A stretch of DNA of 64,000 bases, from contig NZ_VCNH01000008.1 of assembly GCF_024355225.1 (NCBI RefSeq), positions 1,240,001 to 1,304,000 of the forward strand. The letters run 5' to 3'. Source of the DNA: Roseovarius sp. M141. Lineage in GTDB: Bacteria; Pseudomonadota; Alphaproteobacteria; Rhodobacterales; Rhodobacteraceae. Below, piece after piece: positions 19,479 to 31,305 of the stretch (within the stretch, counting starts at the first letter, position 1; each line of letters starts with the position of its first letter). The notes beneath the pieces were generated by a model. That model was not told where the DNA came from. It saw only the letters and a program-made list of their open reading frames with translations, and searched no databases. The position numbers were made by a program, and so were the translations under genes.

Positions 19479-20867
19479 TCAGGCGTGAATGGCCCCGTCG
19501 CCGCAGGCAAGCGCCGCCTCGCGCACGGCCTCGGAGTAGGTCGGATGCGCGTGGCAGGTCAGCGCCAGATCCTGCGCAGACGCGCCGAATTCCATCGCGA
19601 CGCAGACCTCGTGAATCAGATCACCCGCTGAGGGGCCAATGATATGGCAGCCCAGAATACGGTCGGTTTCCTTGTCGGCGAGGATTTTCACAAAACCATC
19701 GGCGGCGAAATTCGCCTTGGCGCGGCCATTGCCCATGAAGCTGAACTTGCCCACCTTGTAGTTCCGCCCGGCCTCTTTCAGGGCGTCCTCGGTCGCGCCG
19801 ACGCTCGCCACTTCGGGGTGGGTATAGATCACGCCGGGGATAACGCCGTAATTGACATGCCCATGCTTGCCCGCCAGAACCTCGGCGCAGGCCATGCCCT
19901 CGTCCTCGGCCTTGTGGGCCAGCATGGGGCCGTCGATGGCGTCGCCGATGGCGTAGATGCCCTTGACGTTGGTTTGCCAGTGGTCGTCCGTCTTGATCTG
20001 GCCGCGATCAGAGATCTCGACACCCAGATCGGTTAGCCCCAGCCCATCGGTATAGGGGCTGCGGCCGGTTGCGAGAAGGACGATCTCGGCCTCGATCTCG
20101 GCCTCGGTTTCCTTTTTGCGCAGGATGTATTTCACCGTCGCCTTGCCATTCTTGACTTCGCAGGACTGCACGGCGGCGCCCATCACGAATTTCAGGCCCT
20201 GCTTTTTCAGGATTCGCTGGAAGGTCTTTTGCACCTCGGCGTCCATGCCCGGTGTGATTGCGTCAAGATATTCGACAACCGTCACTTCAGCGCCGAGCCG
20301 GGCATAGACGCTGCCCATTTCCAGCCCGATGACGCCTGCGCCGATCACGACCATTCTCTTGGGGATTTTGCCCAATGTCAGCGCGCCGGTCGAGGACACG
20401 ACGGTTTCCTCGTCCACCTCGACGCCCTTGAGGTCGGACGGAACGGACCCCGATGCGATGATGATGTTTTTCGCTTCATGCGTGTCGTCGCCGACCTGTA
20501 CCTTGCCTGCTTCGGGGATGGAGGCCCAACCCTTGATCCAGTCTATCTTGTTTTTCTTGAACAGGAATTCGATCCCCTTGGTGTTGGTGTCGATCGTGTC
20601 CTGCTTGTAGGCCTGCATCTGTTTCCAGTCGACCGAAGGCGACTTGCCCTTGAGGCCCATCGCGGCAAAGTTATGCTCGGCCTCGTGCAGCATATGCGAG
20701 GCATGCAACAGCGCCTTGGACGGGATGCAGCCGACATTCAGGCAGGTGCCGCCCAGCGTCTCGCGCCCTTCGACGCAGGCGGTTTTCAGGCCCAGCTGCG
20801 CGCAGCGGATGGCGGCGACATACCCGCCGGGGCCGGAGCCGATAATGATGACATCATAACTGGCCAT
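19479..20867 (-). CDS. lpd: Dihydrolipoyl dehydrogenase (E3)
   Basis: Reoxidises dihydrolipoamide of the 2-oxoglutarate (and possibly pyruvate or glycine) dehydrogenase complexes with NAD+. The 462-residue product has the FAD-binding start [15 protein letters not shown], the redox-active disulfide [16 protein letters not shown], the NAD-binding [31 protein letters not shown] and the C-terminal active-site HAHPTYSE. It is on the same strand as sucAB, some 1.1 kb downstream of sucB, and is therefore most likely the E3 of the Odh complex. Confidence 0.96.
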   Translation of the reverse strand: MASYDVIIIGSGPGGYVAAIRCAQLGLKTACVEGRETLGGTCLNVGCIPSKALLHASHMLHEAEHNFAAMGLKGKSPSVDWKQMQAYKQDTIDTNTKGIEFLFKKNKIDWIKGWASIPEAGKVQVGDDTHEAKNIIIASGSVPSDLKGVEVDEETVVSSTGALTLGKIPKRMVVIGAGVIGLEMGSVYARLGAEVTVVEYLDAITPGMDAEVQKTFQRILKKQGLKFVMGAAVQSCEVKNGKATVKYILRKKETEAEIEAEIVLLATGRSPYTDGLGLTDLGVEISDRGQIKTDDHWQTNVKGIYAIGDAIDGPMLAHKAEDEGMACAEVLAGKHGHVNYGVIPGVIYTHPEVASVGATEDALKEAGRNYKVGKFSFMGNGRAKANFAADGFVKILADKETDRILGCHIIGPSAGDLIHEVCVAMEFGASAQDLALTCHAHPTYSEAVREAALACGDGAIHA

Positions 20868-20963
20868 TGGTGTGTTTCCTTTGGGTCAGGTGCGGTTGGG
20901 GCCAAGCAGACAGGGAAATGCCCGGAGCGTCAACCGGAGTGGTATTTGCATGTGTCCCGATGT

Positions 20964-20991
20964 GAGTATTTTTGGAACATTGAAAGGTCAG
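20964..20991 (+). repeat. 28-bp intergenic repeat, copy 1
   Basis: Reads GAGTATTTTTGGAACATT then GAAAGGTCAG. It matches the copy at 34025-34052 at 26 of 28 positions. It lies at the end of the MAPEG gene (its last four bases fall on the stop region) in the gap before lpd. Confidence 0.6.
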
Positions 20992-21398
20992 AAGAGGGCC
21001 GCCAGCAGCATGAGCGTGGTGGCGCCGAAACCGACGGCCCAGATGAGGGAACGCCATGGTGTGAGGCCGAAATAATAGGCCGGGACATAGGCGATGCGCG
21101 CGGCGAGGTAGATGTATGCACATGCGGCGGTGAGCGCGGTGGATTGGCCCGAGATCGTGACGACGGTGCAGGCGATGGTGAAGAGGATCAGGCCCTCAAA
21201 GTGGTTGCTCAGGGCGCGGGCAAGGCGGGCGGTGCCATGGCTGAGTTGGGATTCTATCGGGCCGCCGATCTGGTCCGGGTCGCGGGCTGACATCGTCTTG
21301 GCCGGGCCGAGTTCGAGATTGGCGGGGATCGCCATGAGGGCGAATTGGACCACTTGGAGGAGGGCGGCGAGGGTGAGGGCGATGAGTTCGGGGGTCAT
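20988..21398 (-). CDS. MAPEG-family membrane protein
   Basis: A 136-residue integral membrane protein starting MTPELIALTLAALLQVVQFA with about four TM helices. ANLELGPAKTMSARD and the conserved RALSNHFEGLILF stretch (Arg and Glu/Asn of the family) are visible. MAPEG proteins include glutathione transferases and eicosanoid-metabolism enzymes; bacterial members are largely uncharacterised. Its ATG overlaps the stop of the upstream AT-rich gene (ATGA). It sits inside the lpd/sucAB block, as I recall from other roseobacters. Confidence 0.85.
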   Translation of the reverse strand: MTPELIALTLAALLQVVQFALMAIPANLELGPAKTMSARDPDQIGGPIESQLSHGTARLARALSNHFEGLILFTIACTVVTISGQSTALTAACAYIYLAARIAYVPAYYFGLTPWRSLIWAVGFGATTLMLLAALF

Positions 21399-22000
21399 GG
21401 TTTTTTGGCATCCTCTGCGTCTAATTCGAACATTTCGTCGATGCGCTTCAACGAAATTTGCACAGAGCGCTTTATCCACTCCCCAATAAGAAGGCCCACC
21501 GCCGCGCCAAGGATTTGAGTCGAAAGATTTGAAAATTTTATAGAAGGTTCAGTGCTGATTTTAGTAGCTCCGAACGAAGACGAAAAACTGTAGATGAGGT
21601 GTAATGCTGAAACTGAGAAACAGAAGAAAACTAGTCCTCGAATACCCTTCGCCAGCTCAGCCTGCGCCTGAGTGTCTCGATACACTTCGATCAAGAGTGA
21701 ATTCTGCGACGAACCTACATGTTTTGCTCGCTCAAGGTTTTTGACTTCACCCACGATTTCAGAGTCAAAGAAGATTTGCCCGAATGGAACGATTAAGGTA
21801 CCCAGCAAGGAGCTGCCTAAGAAAAAAGCTATCAGACCCATTGCGAAAGGTGCGGTCACTTGATCGATCTCGACACTCACCCGATCAAAATTCAAAAACG
21901 GAAGCGCACCCATAAATCCAAGAAAGTATAGGGCCAAGGCTCCAATCAAAAAACGGTTGAAATCTCTGGACCAGCTTCTTGATGCCTCAAGGAGGAACAT
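21395..22000 (-). CDS. AT-rich hypothetical membrane protein inserted between sucB and the MAPEG gene
   Basis: A 201-residue product I do not recognise. Four hydrophobic segments are visible: about 17-38 (FLIGALALYFLGFMGALPF), 50-75 (FAMGLIAFFLGSSLLGTLIV), 123-143 and 163-180. A charged C-terminal tail (RIDEMFELDAEDAKKP) follows. Base composition is strikingly different from its neighbours (about 42% G+C at 21541-21600). The stop codon overlaps the MAPEG start (ATGA), and the gene begins four bases after the sucB stop. Composition suggests recent acquisition, yet the junctions are operon-like. Confidence 0.7.
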   Translation of the reverse strand: MFLLEASRSWSRDFNRFLIGALALYFLGFMGALPFLNFDRVSVEIDQVTAPFAMGLIAFFLGSSLLGTLIVPFGQIFFDSEIVGEVKNLERAKHVGSSQNSLLIEVYRDTQAQAELAKGIRGLVFFCFSVSALHLIYSFSSSFGATKISTEPSIKFSNLSTQILGAAVGLLIGEWIKRSVQISLKRIDEMFELDAEDAKKP

Positions 22001-22004
22001 TTCT

Positions 22005-23546
<1,542 letters not shown>

Positions 23547-23549
23547 GGC

Positions 23550-26510
23550 TTAGTTTCCTTTGATCGTCAGCGCGTCGTCAATCAGCGCTTTTTGTTGTGC
23601 TTTGTGCTGGCTGGCAAGACCGGTGGCGGGTGATGCCGCAGCGGCGCGGCCCGCGTATTCGGGGCGCTTTTGTCGGGCGTTGATGCGGGTCAGGACCCAT
23701 TCGATGTTCGGTTCGATGAACGACCAGGCGCCCTGGTTTTTCGGCTCTTCCTGGCACCAGACCATCTCGGCCTGCTTGAATCGCTCCAGTTCCTTGACCG
23801 ACGATTGCGCAGGGAAGGGATAGAATTGCTCGTACCGCATGAGATAGACGTCATTGATGCCACGCTTGTCGCGTTCCTCCAGCAGATCAAAGTAGACCTT
23901 GCCCGAGCACATGACCACGCGCTTGATCTGATCATCCGCGACCAGTTCAGTATCGGAACTCCCGTATTGCGCGTCATCCCATAGCACCCTGTGAAAGCTG
24001 GATCCAATGGTGAAATCCTCGGCCTTGGACACGGCCAGCTTGTGGCGCAGGAGCGATTTCGGCGTCATCAGGATCAGCGGTTTGCGGTAGGTCCGGTGCA
24101 GCTGGCGGCGCAGAATGTGGAAATAGTTCGCCGGGGTCGTGCAGTTGGCGATGATCCAGTTGTCCTGCCCGCACATGGTCAGGAACCGCTCCAGCCGTGC
24201 GGATGAGTGTTCCGGCCCTTGCCCCTCGTAGCCATGCGGCAGAAGGCAGACAAGGCCGGACATGCGCAGCCACTTGCTTTCGCCCGAGGAGATGAACTGA
24301 TCGAACATGATCTGCGCGCCGTTGGCGAAATCGCCGAACTGCGCCTCCCACAGGGTCAGCGCGTTGGGTTCGGACAGCGTATAGCCATATTCGAACCCCA
24401 GCACCGCATATTCGGACAGCATCGAATCGATGACCTCGTAGCGGGCCTGCCCTTCGCGGATGTTGTTGAGGGGGTAATACCGTTCCTCGTCGTCTTGATT
24501 GATGAGGGCGGAGTGTCGCTGGCTGAACGTGCCGCGCGCGCTGTCCTGACCAGACAGGCGCACCGGGAAGCCCTCGGTCAGAAGCGAGCCGAAGGCCAGC
24601 GCCTCGCCCGTGGCCCAGTCAAAGCCGGTGCCGGTTTCGAACATCTTCGCCTTGGCGTCCAGAATACGCTGCACCGTCTTGTGGATCGGAAAGCCGTCCG
24701 GCGCGCGACATAGCGCCGTGCCGATCTGTTGGAACGTTTCTTCCCTGATGGCGGTCTGGCCGCGCTGGTAATCCTCCAGCTTGCGGTCCAAATGCGCCCA
24801 TTTGCCGTCCAGCCAATCGGCTTTGTTTGGCTTGTAGTTGGTTCCGGCCTCGAATTCATCGGCAAGGTAGGACTGAAAGGCCTGCTTCATATCCTCGATC
24901 TCGCCCTCGGGGATAAGCCCGTCCTTGACCAGACGTTCGGTGTATAGGGTCAGGGTGGTTTTTTGCTGCTTGATCTTCTTGTACATCACCGGGTTGGTGA
25001 ACATGGGCTCGTCGCCCTCGTTATGACCGAAGCGGCGATAGCAGATGATGTCCAGCACCACATCCTTGTGGAATTTCTGGCGGTACTCCGTCGCCACGCG
25101 GGCGGCGTGCACCACGGCCTCGGGATCGTCGCCGTTGACGTGGAAGATCGGCGCCTCGACCATCAGCGCGATGTCGGTGGGGTAGGGGCTGGAGCGGCTG
25201 AAATGCGGCGCGGTGGTAAAACCGATCTGGTTGTTCACCACGATGTGCATCGTGCCGCCCGTCTTGTGCCCTTTCAGACCCGACAGGCCAAAGCATTCGG
25301 CAACCACACCCTGACCGGCAAAGGCCGCATCGCCGTGCAGCAGGATCGGCAACACCTTGGTGCGGTCGGCGTCGTTGGACTGGTCCTGCTTGGCGCGGAC
25401 CTTGCCCAGAACGACGGGGTTCACCGCCTCCAGATGGCTGGGGTTCGCGGTCAGCGACAGATGGACCTCGTTGCCGTCAAATTCGCGGTCGGAACTGGCG
25501 CCGAGGTGATATTTCACGTCGCCCGAGCCGTCCACGTCCTCGGGCTTGAAACTGCCGCCCTGAAATTCGTTGAAGATGGCGCGATAGGGCTTGCCCATCA
25601 CGTTGGCCAGCACCGACAGGCGGCCCCGGTGGGGCATGCCGATGACGATTTCCTCAACACCCAGAGAGCCGCCCCGCTTGATGATCTGCTCCATCGCCGG
25701 GATCAGCGATTCGCCACCATCTAGGCCAAAGCGTTTGGTGCCCATGTATTTGACGTGCAGGTATTTCTCAAAGCCTTCGGCCTCGACCATCTTGTTCAGG
25801 ATCGCCTTGCGGCCTTCGCGGGTGAAGGTGATTTCCTTGTCATACCCCTCGATCCGTTCCTTCAGCCAGCCGGCCTGCTCTGGGTCCGAGATATGCATGT
25901 ATTGCAGTGCAAACGTGCCGCAATAGGTGCGCATGACGATGGCCAGAATCTCGCGGATGGTGGCGATTTGCAGGCCCAGCACATTGTCGATGAAGATCGG
26001 GCGCTTCATGTCATCGCTGGTAAAGCCGTAGCTTTTCGGGTCCAGCTCGGGGCGGAAGGGCTGCTCGCGCAGGCCCAGCGGGTCGAGATCGGCGATCAGA
26101 TGGCCGCGGATTCGATAGGCGCGGATCAGCATCAGCGCGCGGACCGAATCCAGCACAGCGCGCTGGATCGCCTCGTCTTTGACCTCGATCCCCTTTTCAC
26201 GCGCCTTTTCGGTCAGCTTCTTGCCGACTTCCGCTGCCTCCGGCTCGGTCGGGTATTGGCCCGTCAGCGCGGCGGTCAGATCGTCCTGCGGCATGGGCGG
26301 CCAATCGGCGCGCGCCCATGACGGGCCTGCGGCCTCGGCTGTGACGTCGGCGCCATCGTCGCCCATCTGGTCAAAAAACGTCTGCCACGCCTCGTCGACT
26401 GCGTTCGGATCGTTCGCATAGCGCGCATACAGCTGTTCCAGATATTCCGCATTGTGCCCCTGCATGAAGCTGGAGGCGTGGAACTGGTCATTCGTGGATT
26501 GGTCGGTCAT
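23550..26510 (-). CDS. sucA: 2-oxoglutarate dehydrogenase E1
   Basis: Thiamine-diphosphate-dependent decarboxylation of 2-oxoglutarate in the TCA cycle. The 986-residue product has the E1o N-terminal extension with FMQGHNAEYLEQLYARY, the block IGMPHRGRLSVLANV, the ThDP/Mg motif LHGDAAFAGQG...NNQIGF, and SGQDSARGTFSQRH of the transketolase-type central domain. Full length and apparently intact. It is coupled tightly to sucB (3-bp gap). A 126-bp gap with a hairpin separates it from sucD upstream. Confidence 0.97.
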   Translation of the reverse strand: MTDQSTNDQFHASSFMQGHNAEYLEQLYARYANDPNAVDEAWQTFFDQMGDDGADVTAEAAGPSWARADWPPMPQDDLTAALTGQYPTEPEAAEVGKKLTEKAREKGIEVKDEAIQRAVLDSVRALMLIRAYRIRGHLIADLDPLGLREQPFRPELDPKSYGFTSDDMKRPIFIDNVLGLQIATIREILAIVMRTYCGTFALQYMHISDPEQAGWLKERIEGYDKEITFTREGRKAILNKMVEAEGFEKYLHVKYMGTKRFGLDGGESLIPAMEQIIKRGGSLGVEEIVIGMPHRGRLSVLANVMGKPYRAIFNEFQGGSFKPEDVDGSGDVKYHLGASSDREFDGNEVHLSLTANPSHLEAVNPVVLGKVRAKQDQSNDADRTKVLPILLHGDAAFAGQGVVAECFGLSGLKGHKTGGTMHIVVNNQIGFTTAPHFSRSSPYPTDIALMVEAPIFHVNGDDPEAVVHAARVATEYRQKFHKDVVLDIICYRRFGHNEGDEPMFTNPVMYKKIKQQKTTLTLYTERLVKDGLIPEGEIEDMKQAFQSYLADEFEAGTNYKPNKADWLDGKWAHLDRKLEDYQRGQTAIREETFQQIGTALCRAPDGFPIHKTVQRILDAKAKMFETGTGFDWATGEALAFGSLLTEGFPVRLSGQDSARGTFSQRHSALINQDDEERYYPLNNIREGQARYEVIDSMLSEYAVLGFEYGYTLSEPNALTLWEAQFGDFANGAQIMFDQFISSGESKWLRMSGLVCLLPHGYEGQGPEHSSARLERFLTMCGQDNWIIANCTTPANYFHILRRQLHRTYRKPLILMTPKSLLRHKLAVSKAEDFTIGSSFHRVLWDDAQYGSSDTELVADDQIKRVVMCSGKVYFDLLEERDKRGINDVYLMRYEQFYPFPAQSSVKELERFKQAEMVWCQEEPKNQGAWSFIEPNIEWVLTRINARQKRPEYAGRAAAASPATGLASQHKAQQKALIDDALTIKGN

Positions 26511-26550
26511 TGGATTACCTCAGGCGAAGTGGGGCAAGATACTGAAACGC

Positions 26551-26582
26551 GGGCCAAGGTCGGCGGCTGTCGGCCTTGGCCC
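26551..26582. terminator. Hairpin in the sucD-sucA gap
   Basis: A 9-bp perfect stem (GGGCCAAGG with CCTTGGCCC, 14-base loop) without a T-run on the minus strand. It may attenuate or stabilise the transcript between sucCD and sucAB rather than stop it completely. A second small hairpin follows near 26592-26604. Confidence 0.4.
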
Positions 26583-26636
26583 GGTAGGGACGGGCTGTCG
26601 CCCGCCCAGGGGATATGCGCGGGGGGCCGCAATGTT

Positions 26637-27518
26637 TTACCCAATCGCCTCAAGCACGGCCTCGCCCAGACCTGCCGGGCTTTCGGCGACGACGATGCCG
26701 GCGCTGCGCATCGCCTCGATCTTGTCATCCGCGCCGCCCTTGCCACCGGCGACGATGGCGCCCGCGTGGCCCATGCGGCGGCCCGGAGGGGCGGTGCGCC
26801 CGGCGATGAAGCCTGCGGTCGGCTTCCAGCGGCCCGCCTTCTTCTCGTCGGCGAGGAACTGAGCGGCCTCTTCCTCGGCGCTGCCGCCGATTTCGCCGAT
26901 CATGATGATCGACTGCGTTTCGTCATCGGCCAGGAACCATTCCAGCACGTCGATATGTTCGGTCCCCTTGATCGGGTCGCCGCCGATGCCGACGCAGGTG
27001 GACTGGCCAAGGCCGACGTCCGACGTCTGCTTGACCGCCTCGTAGGTCAATGTGCCCGAGCGGCTGACGACACCGCAGGATCCGCGCTGGTGAATGTGGC
27101 CGGGCATGATGCCGATCTTGCAGGCATCCGGGGTGATGACGCCGGGACAGTTCGGCCCGATCAGCGTGGATTTCGACCCTTGCAGCGCGCGCTGCACGCG
27201 CATCATGTCCAGCACCGGGATACCCTCGGTGATGCACACGATCAGCTCCATCTCGGCGTCGATCGCCTCGAGGATTGAATCGGCGGCAAAGGGGGGCGGG
27301 ACATAGATCACCGACGCATTCGCCTGCGTCTCGTGCCGCGCCTCATGCACCGAGTTGTAGACCGGCAGGTCCAGATGCGTCTGCCCGCCCTTGCCGGGGG
27401 TCACGCCGCCGACCATTTTCGTGCCGTAGGCGATGGCCTGTTCGGTGTGGAACGTTCCCTGCGAGCCGGTGAGGCCTTGGCAGATGACGCGGGTGTTTTC
27501 GTCTACGAGGATTGCCAT
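26637..27518 (-). CDS. sucD: Succinyl-CoA synthetase alpha subunit
   Basis: Catalytic subunit that carries the phosphohistidine and binds CoA; makes ATP (or GTP) from succinyl-CoA. The 293-residue product starts at the ATG at 27518 after GGAGC. The N-terminus is [18 protein letters not shown]. The CoA-binding Rossmann fold ([13 protein letters not shown]), [10 protein letters not shown], the ligase block [14 protein letters not shown] and the active-site histidine in [10 protein letters not shown] are present. It lies 76 bp downstream of sucC. Confidence 0.97.
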   Translation of the reverse strand: MAILVDENTRVICQGLTGSQGTFHTEQAIAYGTKMVGGVTPGKGGQTHLDLPVYNSVHEARHETQANASVIYVPPPFAADSILEAIDAEMELIVCITEGIPVLDMMRVQRALQGSKSTLIGPNCPGVITPDACKIGIMPGHIHQRGSCGVVSRSGTLTYEAVKQTSDVGLGQSTCVGIGGDPIKGTEHIDVLEWFLADDETQSIIMIGEIGGSAEEEAAQFLADEKKAGRWKPTAGFIAGRTAPPGRRMGHAGAIVAGGKGGADDKIEAMRSAGIVVAESPAGLGEAVLEAIG

Positions 27519-27594
27519 TGGTGGCTCCTTCTTCGGGGCAGGCTTGGGCCTGCCATGTATCATTTGGGCATGCGGACCGCAGCCCGCCCTGAAT

Positions 27595-28788
27595 TCAACC
27601 TTTGACGGCCTTCACGATCTTCTGCGCGCCATCCTTCAGATCGTCCGCAGCAATTACATCCAGCCCGGAATTGTTGATGATCTCCTTGCCCTGCTCGACA
27701 TTCGTGCCCTCCAGGCGCACGACCAGCGGCACTTTCAGGCCGACCTCTTTCACAGCCGCCACAACCCCATCGGCAATCACATCGCAGCGCATGATCCCGC
27801 CGAAGATGTTGACCAGAATGCCTTTGACCTGCGGATCGGAAGTGATGATCTTGAACGCCTCGGTCACTTTTTCCTTGGTTGCCCCGCCGCCCACGTCAAG
27901 GAAGTTGGCGGGCTCGGCGCCGTACAGCTTGATGATGTCCATCGTCGCCATGGCAAGGCCCGCACCGTTGACCATGCAGCCGATTTCGCCGTCCAGCGCG
28001 ATGTAGTTCAGATCGTATTTGGACGCTTCCAGTTCCTTGGCGTTCTCCTCGGTCGTGTCGCGCAGCTCGGCAATGTCGCGGTGGCGATACATGGCGTTGC
28101 CGTCAAAGCTCATCTTGGCATCGAGGCAGCGCAGATCGCCCTTGTCGGTCACGATCAGCGGGTTGATTTCCAGCATCTCCATGTCGTTCTCGATGAACAT
28201 CTTATAAAGCGTGCCCATCAGCGCGACGCATTGCTTGACCTGCGCGCCCTCCAGCCCGAGGTTGAAGGCGATGCGGCGCCCGTGAAACGCCTGATAGCCG
28301 GTCGCCGGATCGACAGACAGACTGAGGATTTTTTCGGGCGTGTTTTCCGCGACCTCTTCGATATCCATGCCGCCCTCGGTCGACGCGACAAAGCTGACGC
28401 GGCTGGTCTGGCGATCCACCAGAAGGGCCAGATACATCTCGGTCTGGATGCCTGCGCCGTCCTCGATATAGATGCGGTTCACTTGCTTGCCCGCCGGGCC
28501 GGTCTGTTTGGTGACCAGCGTGCGGCCCAGCATGCGCTTGGCCTCATTCGCGGCCTCTTCGACGGATTTGGCCAGACGCACGCCGCCGGCCTCGCCTGCG
28601 CCGGATTCCTTGAAGGTGCCCTTGCCGCGCCCGCCGGCGTGGATCTGCGCCTTGACCACCCAGAGGGGGCCGTCCATTTCGCTGGCGGCTGTCTTGGCCT
28701 CTTCTGCGCGCAGAACGACGCGGCCGTCCGACACGGGCGCCCCGTAGGAGCGCAGCAGCGCCTTGGCCTGATACTCGTGGATGTTCAT
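27595..28788 (-). CDS. sucC: Succinyl-CoA synthetase beta subunit
   Basis: ATP-grasp subunit of succinyl-CoA synthetase. The 397-residue product begins [20 protein letters not shown] and contains [20 protein letters not shown], the EINPLIVT metal/nucleotide block, [13 protein letters not shown] and [11 protein letters not shown]. It is the first gene of the sucCDAB series on this strand. It faces a divergent glycosyltransferase gene across a gap with two palindromic sites. Confidence 0.97.
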   Translation of the reverse strand: MNIHEYQAKALLRSYGAPVSDGRVVLRAEEAKTAASEMDGPLWVVKAQIHAGGRGKGTFKESGAGEAGGVRLAKSVEEAANEAKRMLGRTLVTKQTGPAGKQVNRIYIEDGAGIQTEMYLALLVDRQTSRVSFVASTEGGMDIEEVAENTPEKILSLSVDPATGYQAFHGRRIAFNLGLEGAQVKQCVALMGTLYKMFIENDMEMLEINPLIVTDKGDLRCLDAKMSFDGNAMYRHRDIAELRDTTEENAKELEASKYDLNYIALDGEIGCMVNGAGLAMATMDIIKLYGAEPANFLDVGGGATKEKVTEAFKIITSDPQVKGILVNIFGGIMRCDVIADGVVAAVKEVGLKVPLVVRLEGTNVEQGKEIINNSGLDVIAADDLKDGAQKIVKAVKG

Positions 28789-28895
28789 GGAAGCTGTCCC
28801 GTTTTTCTGTGGTCGGTTCTGATATACATATAACGCTTTGCGGGGATTAAACGGTTTTTTGCCATTCTTGCCGGATAAGGGGCAAAATTCAGAGC

Positions 28896-28930
28896 TTTGT
28901 GATCACAGGCTTCAATCGTGTGATCACAAA
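28896..28930. promoter_or_regulatory. Two perfect TGTGATCACA palindromes spaced 21 bp, between sucC and the glycosyltransferase
   Basis: The 10-bp self-complementary sequence TGTGATCACA occurs at 28898-28907 and 28919-28928. Start-to-start spacing is exactly 21 bp, two DNA turns, so two dimers would sit on the same face. The outer flanks (TTT...AAA-side bases) also mirror each other, making the whole 28896-28930 a larger dyad. It lies about 110 bp upstream of sucC and 80 bp upstream of the divergent start, as expected of an operator. The half-site resembles CRP/FNR-type TGTGA but lacks the N6 spacer. The regulator is unknown. Confidence 0.65.
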
Positions 28931-29009
28931 ATCACCCGCCTTTGTCGTTGCAGGGAATCGAGGGGTGGCTACTGTGCCCGAACCCCGTCCAACAGACGCA
29001 GGAGCCGTC

Positions 29010-30041
29010 ATGTCCAACGATAATCTGCCACCGGCCAGCTGGGGCATTGTGCTGACAGCGCACGAACCGGCGCAATTGCTGCTGGCGAATGTTGGCTGGC
29101 ATATCGGCACTGGCGCGGCGGAGGTGCATGTGTATCTGGATGACCCGGACGACCCTGTTCTGCCGCTGCTGGAGGCCATCCCCGGTGTTTGCGCGGTGCG
29201 CTGCGATGACGCGCACTGGCGCCGCGCTGCCCCGGCCGGGCGGCGCCCGCCCACCCATCGGCGGCGTCAGGCGCTGAACGCCAATCATGCGTTGAAGCGC
29301 TGCGGTGTGGATTGGCTGGTGCATCTGGATGCCGATGAATTTCTGGTGCAGGACCGTCCCTTGGGCGCTGAAATGGCCGCTGTCCGCGAGCTGGAGTGCG
29401 AACTGTATTTCCCGGTGGCCGAGCGCATGTACCTGCCCGGCCCACAGACGTCGATATGGGAGGGCGTCTTTCGGACCTGTACCCGGTCGCTGATACGGCG
29501 CGGTGACGGAATCGACACCGACAGGGTGATTTATGGCGACCATGTCGACTTTCTGGATTTCGGAGTGCTGGGCCATTCGGCAGGCAAATGCGCGGTGCCG
29601 CGGGACGGGGATTATCGGCTTGGCATCCACTGGGCGTTTCGCGGCAAGGGGCGCACGCGGGCGGAACGGTTTCGCAGCACCGCCGCGCGGCTGTTGCATT
29701 TTGACGGGCTGACACGCCTGCAATGGCTGACCAAGCTGCGGCGCTATACCGAATACGATCCGGCCGATTTCAACGTCGCGGCGCACCGGCAGGCGCAGAT
29801 TGATCGGGCCGCAAGCGTCGCCGCCACGCCCGGTGGCTATGAGGCGCTACATGCGGAGTTGAAGGAGATCGGACCCCAGCAGCAGGCCCGCCTGCGCGCA
29901 TTCGGATTGCTGTACGAGACACCGTTCAATCCGACGCCCGTGTTGGGGGACGTGTTGGGAAACCTGCCTGATTTCAGCGTTGAGGCGTTCAATGCAGAGC
30001 TACGCCGCAGATTGCCGGAACGCACCAAGGGTCTGCCGTAA
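29010..30041 (+). CDS. Glycosyltransferase family 2-like protein
   Basis: A 343-residue product; the ATG at 29010 follows GGAG. The N-terminal part (WGIVLTAHEPAQLLLANVGWH) and the block VDWLVHLDADEFLV, with the DxD motif as DAD, resemble the Glyco_tranf_2_4/GT92-like nucleotide-sugar transferases that add sugars to surface polysaccharides. No membrane helix is apparent, so it is probably cytoplasmic. It lies alone between the mdh and sucC genes on the opposite strand, with no other polysaccharide genes adjacent; acceptor and donor are unknown. Confidence 0.75.
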   Translation: MSNDNLPPASWGIVLTAHEPAQLLLANVGWHIGTGAAEVHVYLDDPDDPVLPLLEAIPGVCAVRCDDAHWRRAAPAGRRPPTHRRRQALNANHALKRCGVDWLVHLDADEFLVQDRPLGAEMAAVRELECELYFPVAERMYLPGPQTSIWEGVFRTCTRSLIRRGDGIDTDRVIYGDHVDFLDFGVLGHSAGKCAVPRDGDYRLGIHWAFRGKGRTRAERFRSTAARLLHFDGLTRLQWLTKLRRYTEYDPADFNVAAHRQAQIDRAASVAATPGGYEALHAELKEIGPQQQARLRAFGLLYETPFNPTPVLGDVLGNLPDFSVEAFNAELRRRLPERTKGLP

Positions 30042-30077
30042 GCACCGCTTTGCCCGATTGGTACGGCTGCGTTTCGC

Positions 30078-30113
30078 AAGAAAAAGGCCCCGGTCGCAAT
30101 GCCGGGGCCTTCG
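30078..30113 (-). terminator. Strong terminator after mdh (also serves the glycosyltransferase side)
   Basis: A 10-bp stem at 30084-30093/30102-30111 (AAGGCCCCGG with CCGGGGCCTT, eight-base loop). On the minus strand it is followed by TTTTT, so it ends the mdh transcript 24 bp after its stop. On the plus strand the T-run is poor but the hairpin could still act for the glycosyltransferase. Confidence 0.8.
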
Positions 30114-30135
30114 GTTATTTCTGAACCGCAGAGGC

Positions 30136-31104
<969 letters not shown>

Positions 31105-31305
31105 TTACCTCCGATTGGCAAAGAATTTCCGCCGTTGAGGTAGTCCTATTTGGCCCCGCGCGCAAGGGTTCTGCGTTGCGCAGGTGGTCGGGTGCGGCCT
31201 GCAAGCGCCTGGTCATTCTGCGCTGCGGCGAGAAAAGCCTTGAACCAATGCGCTGGAAAATGGCATCCCTGCGCAGTAATATTGCAGCCCGAGCAGGAGA
31301 GATCC

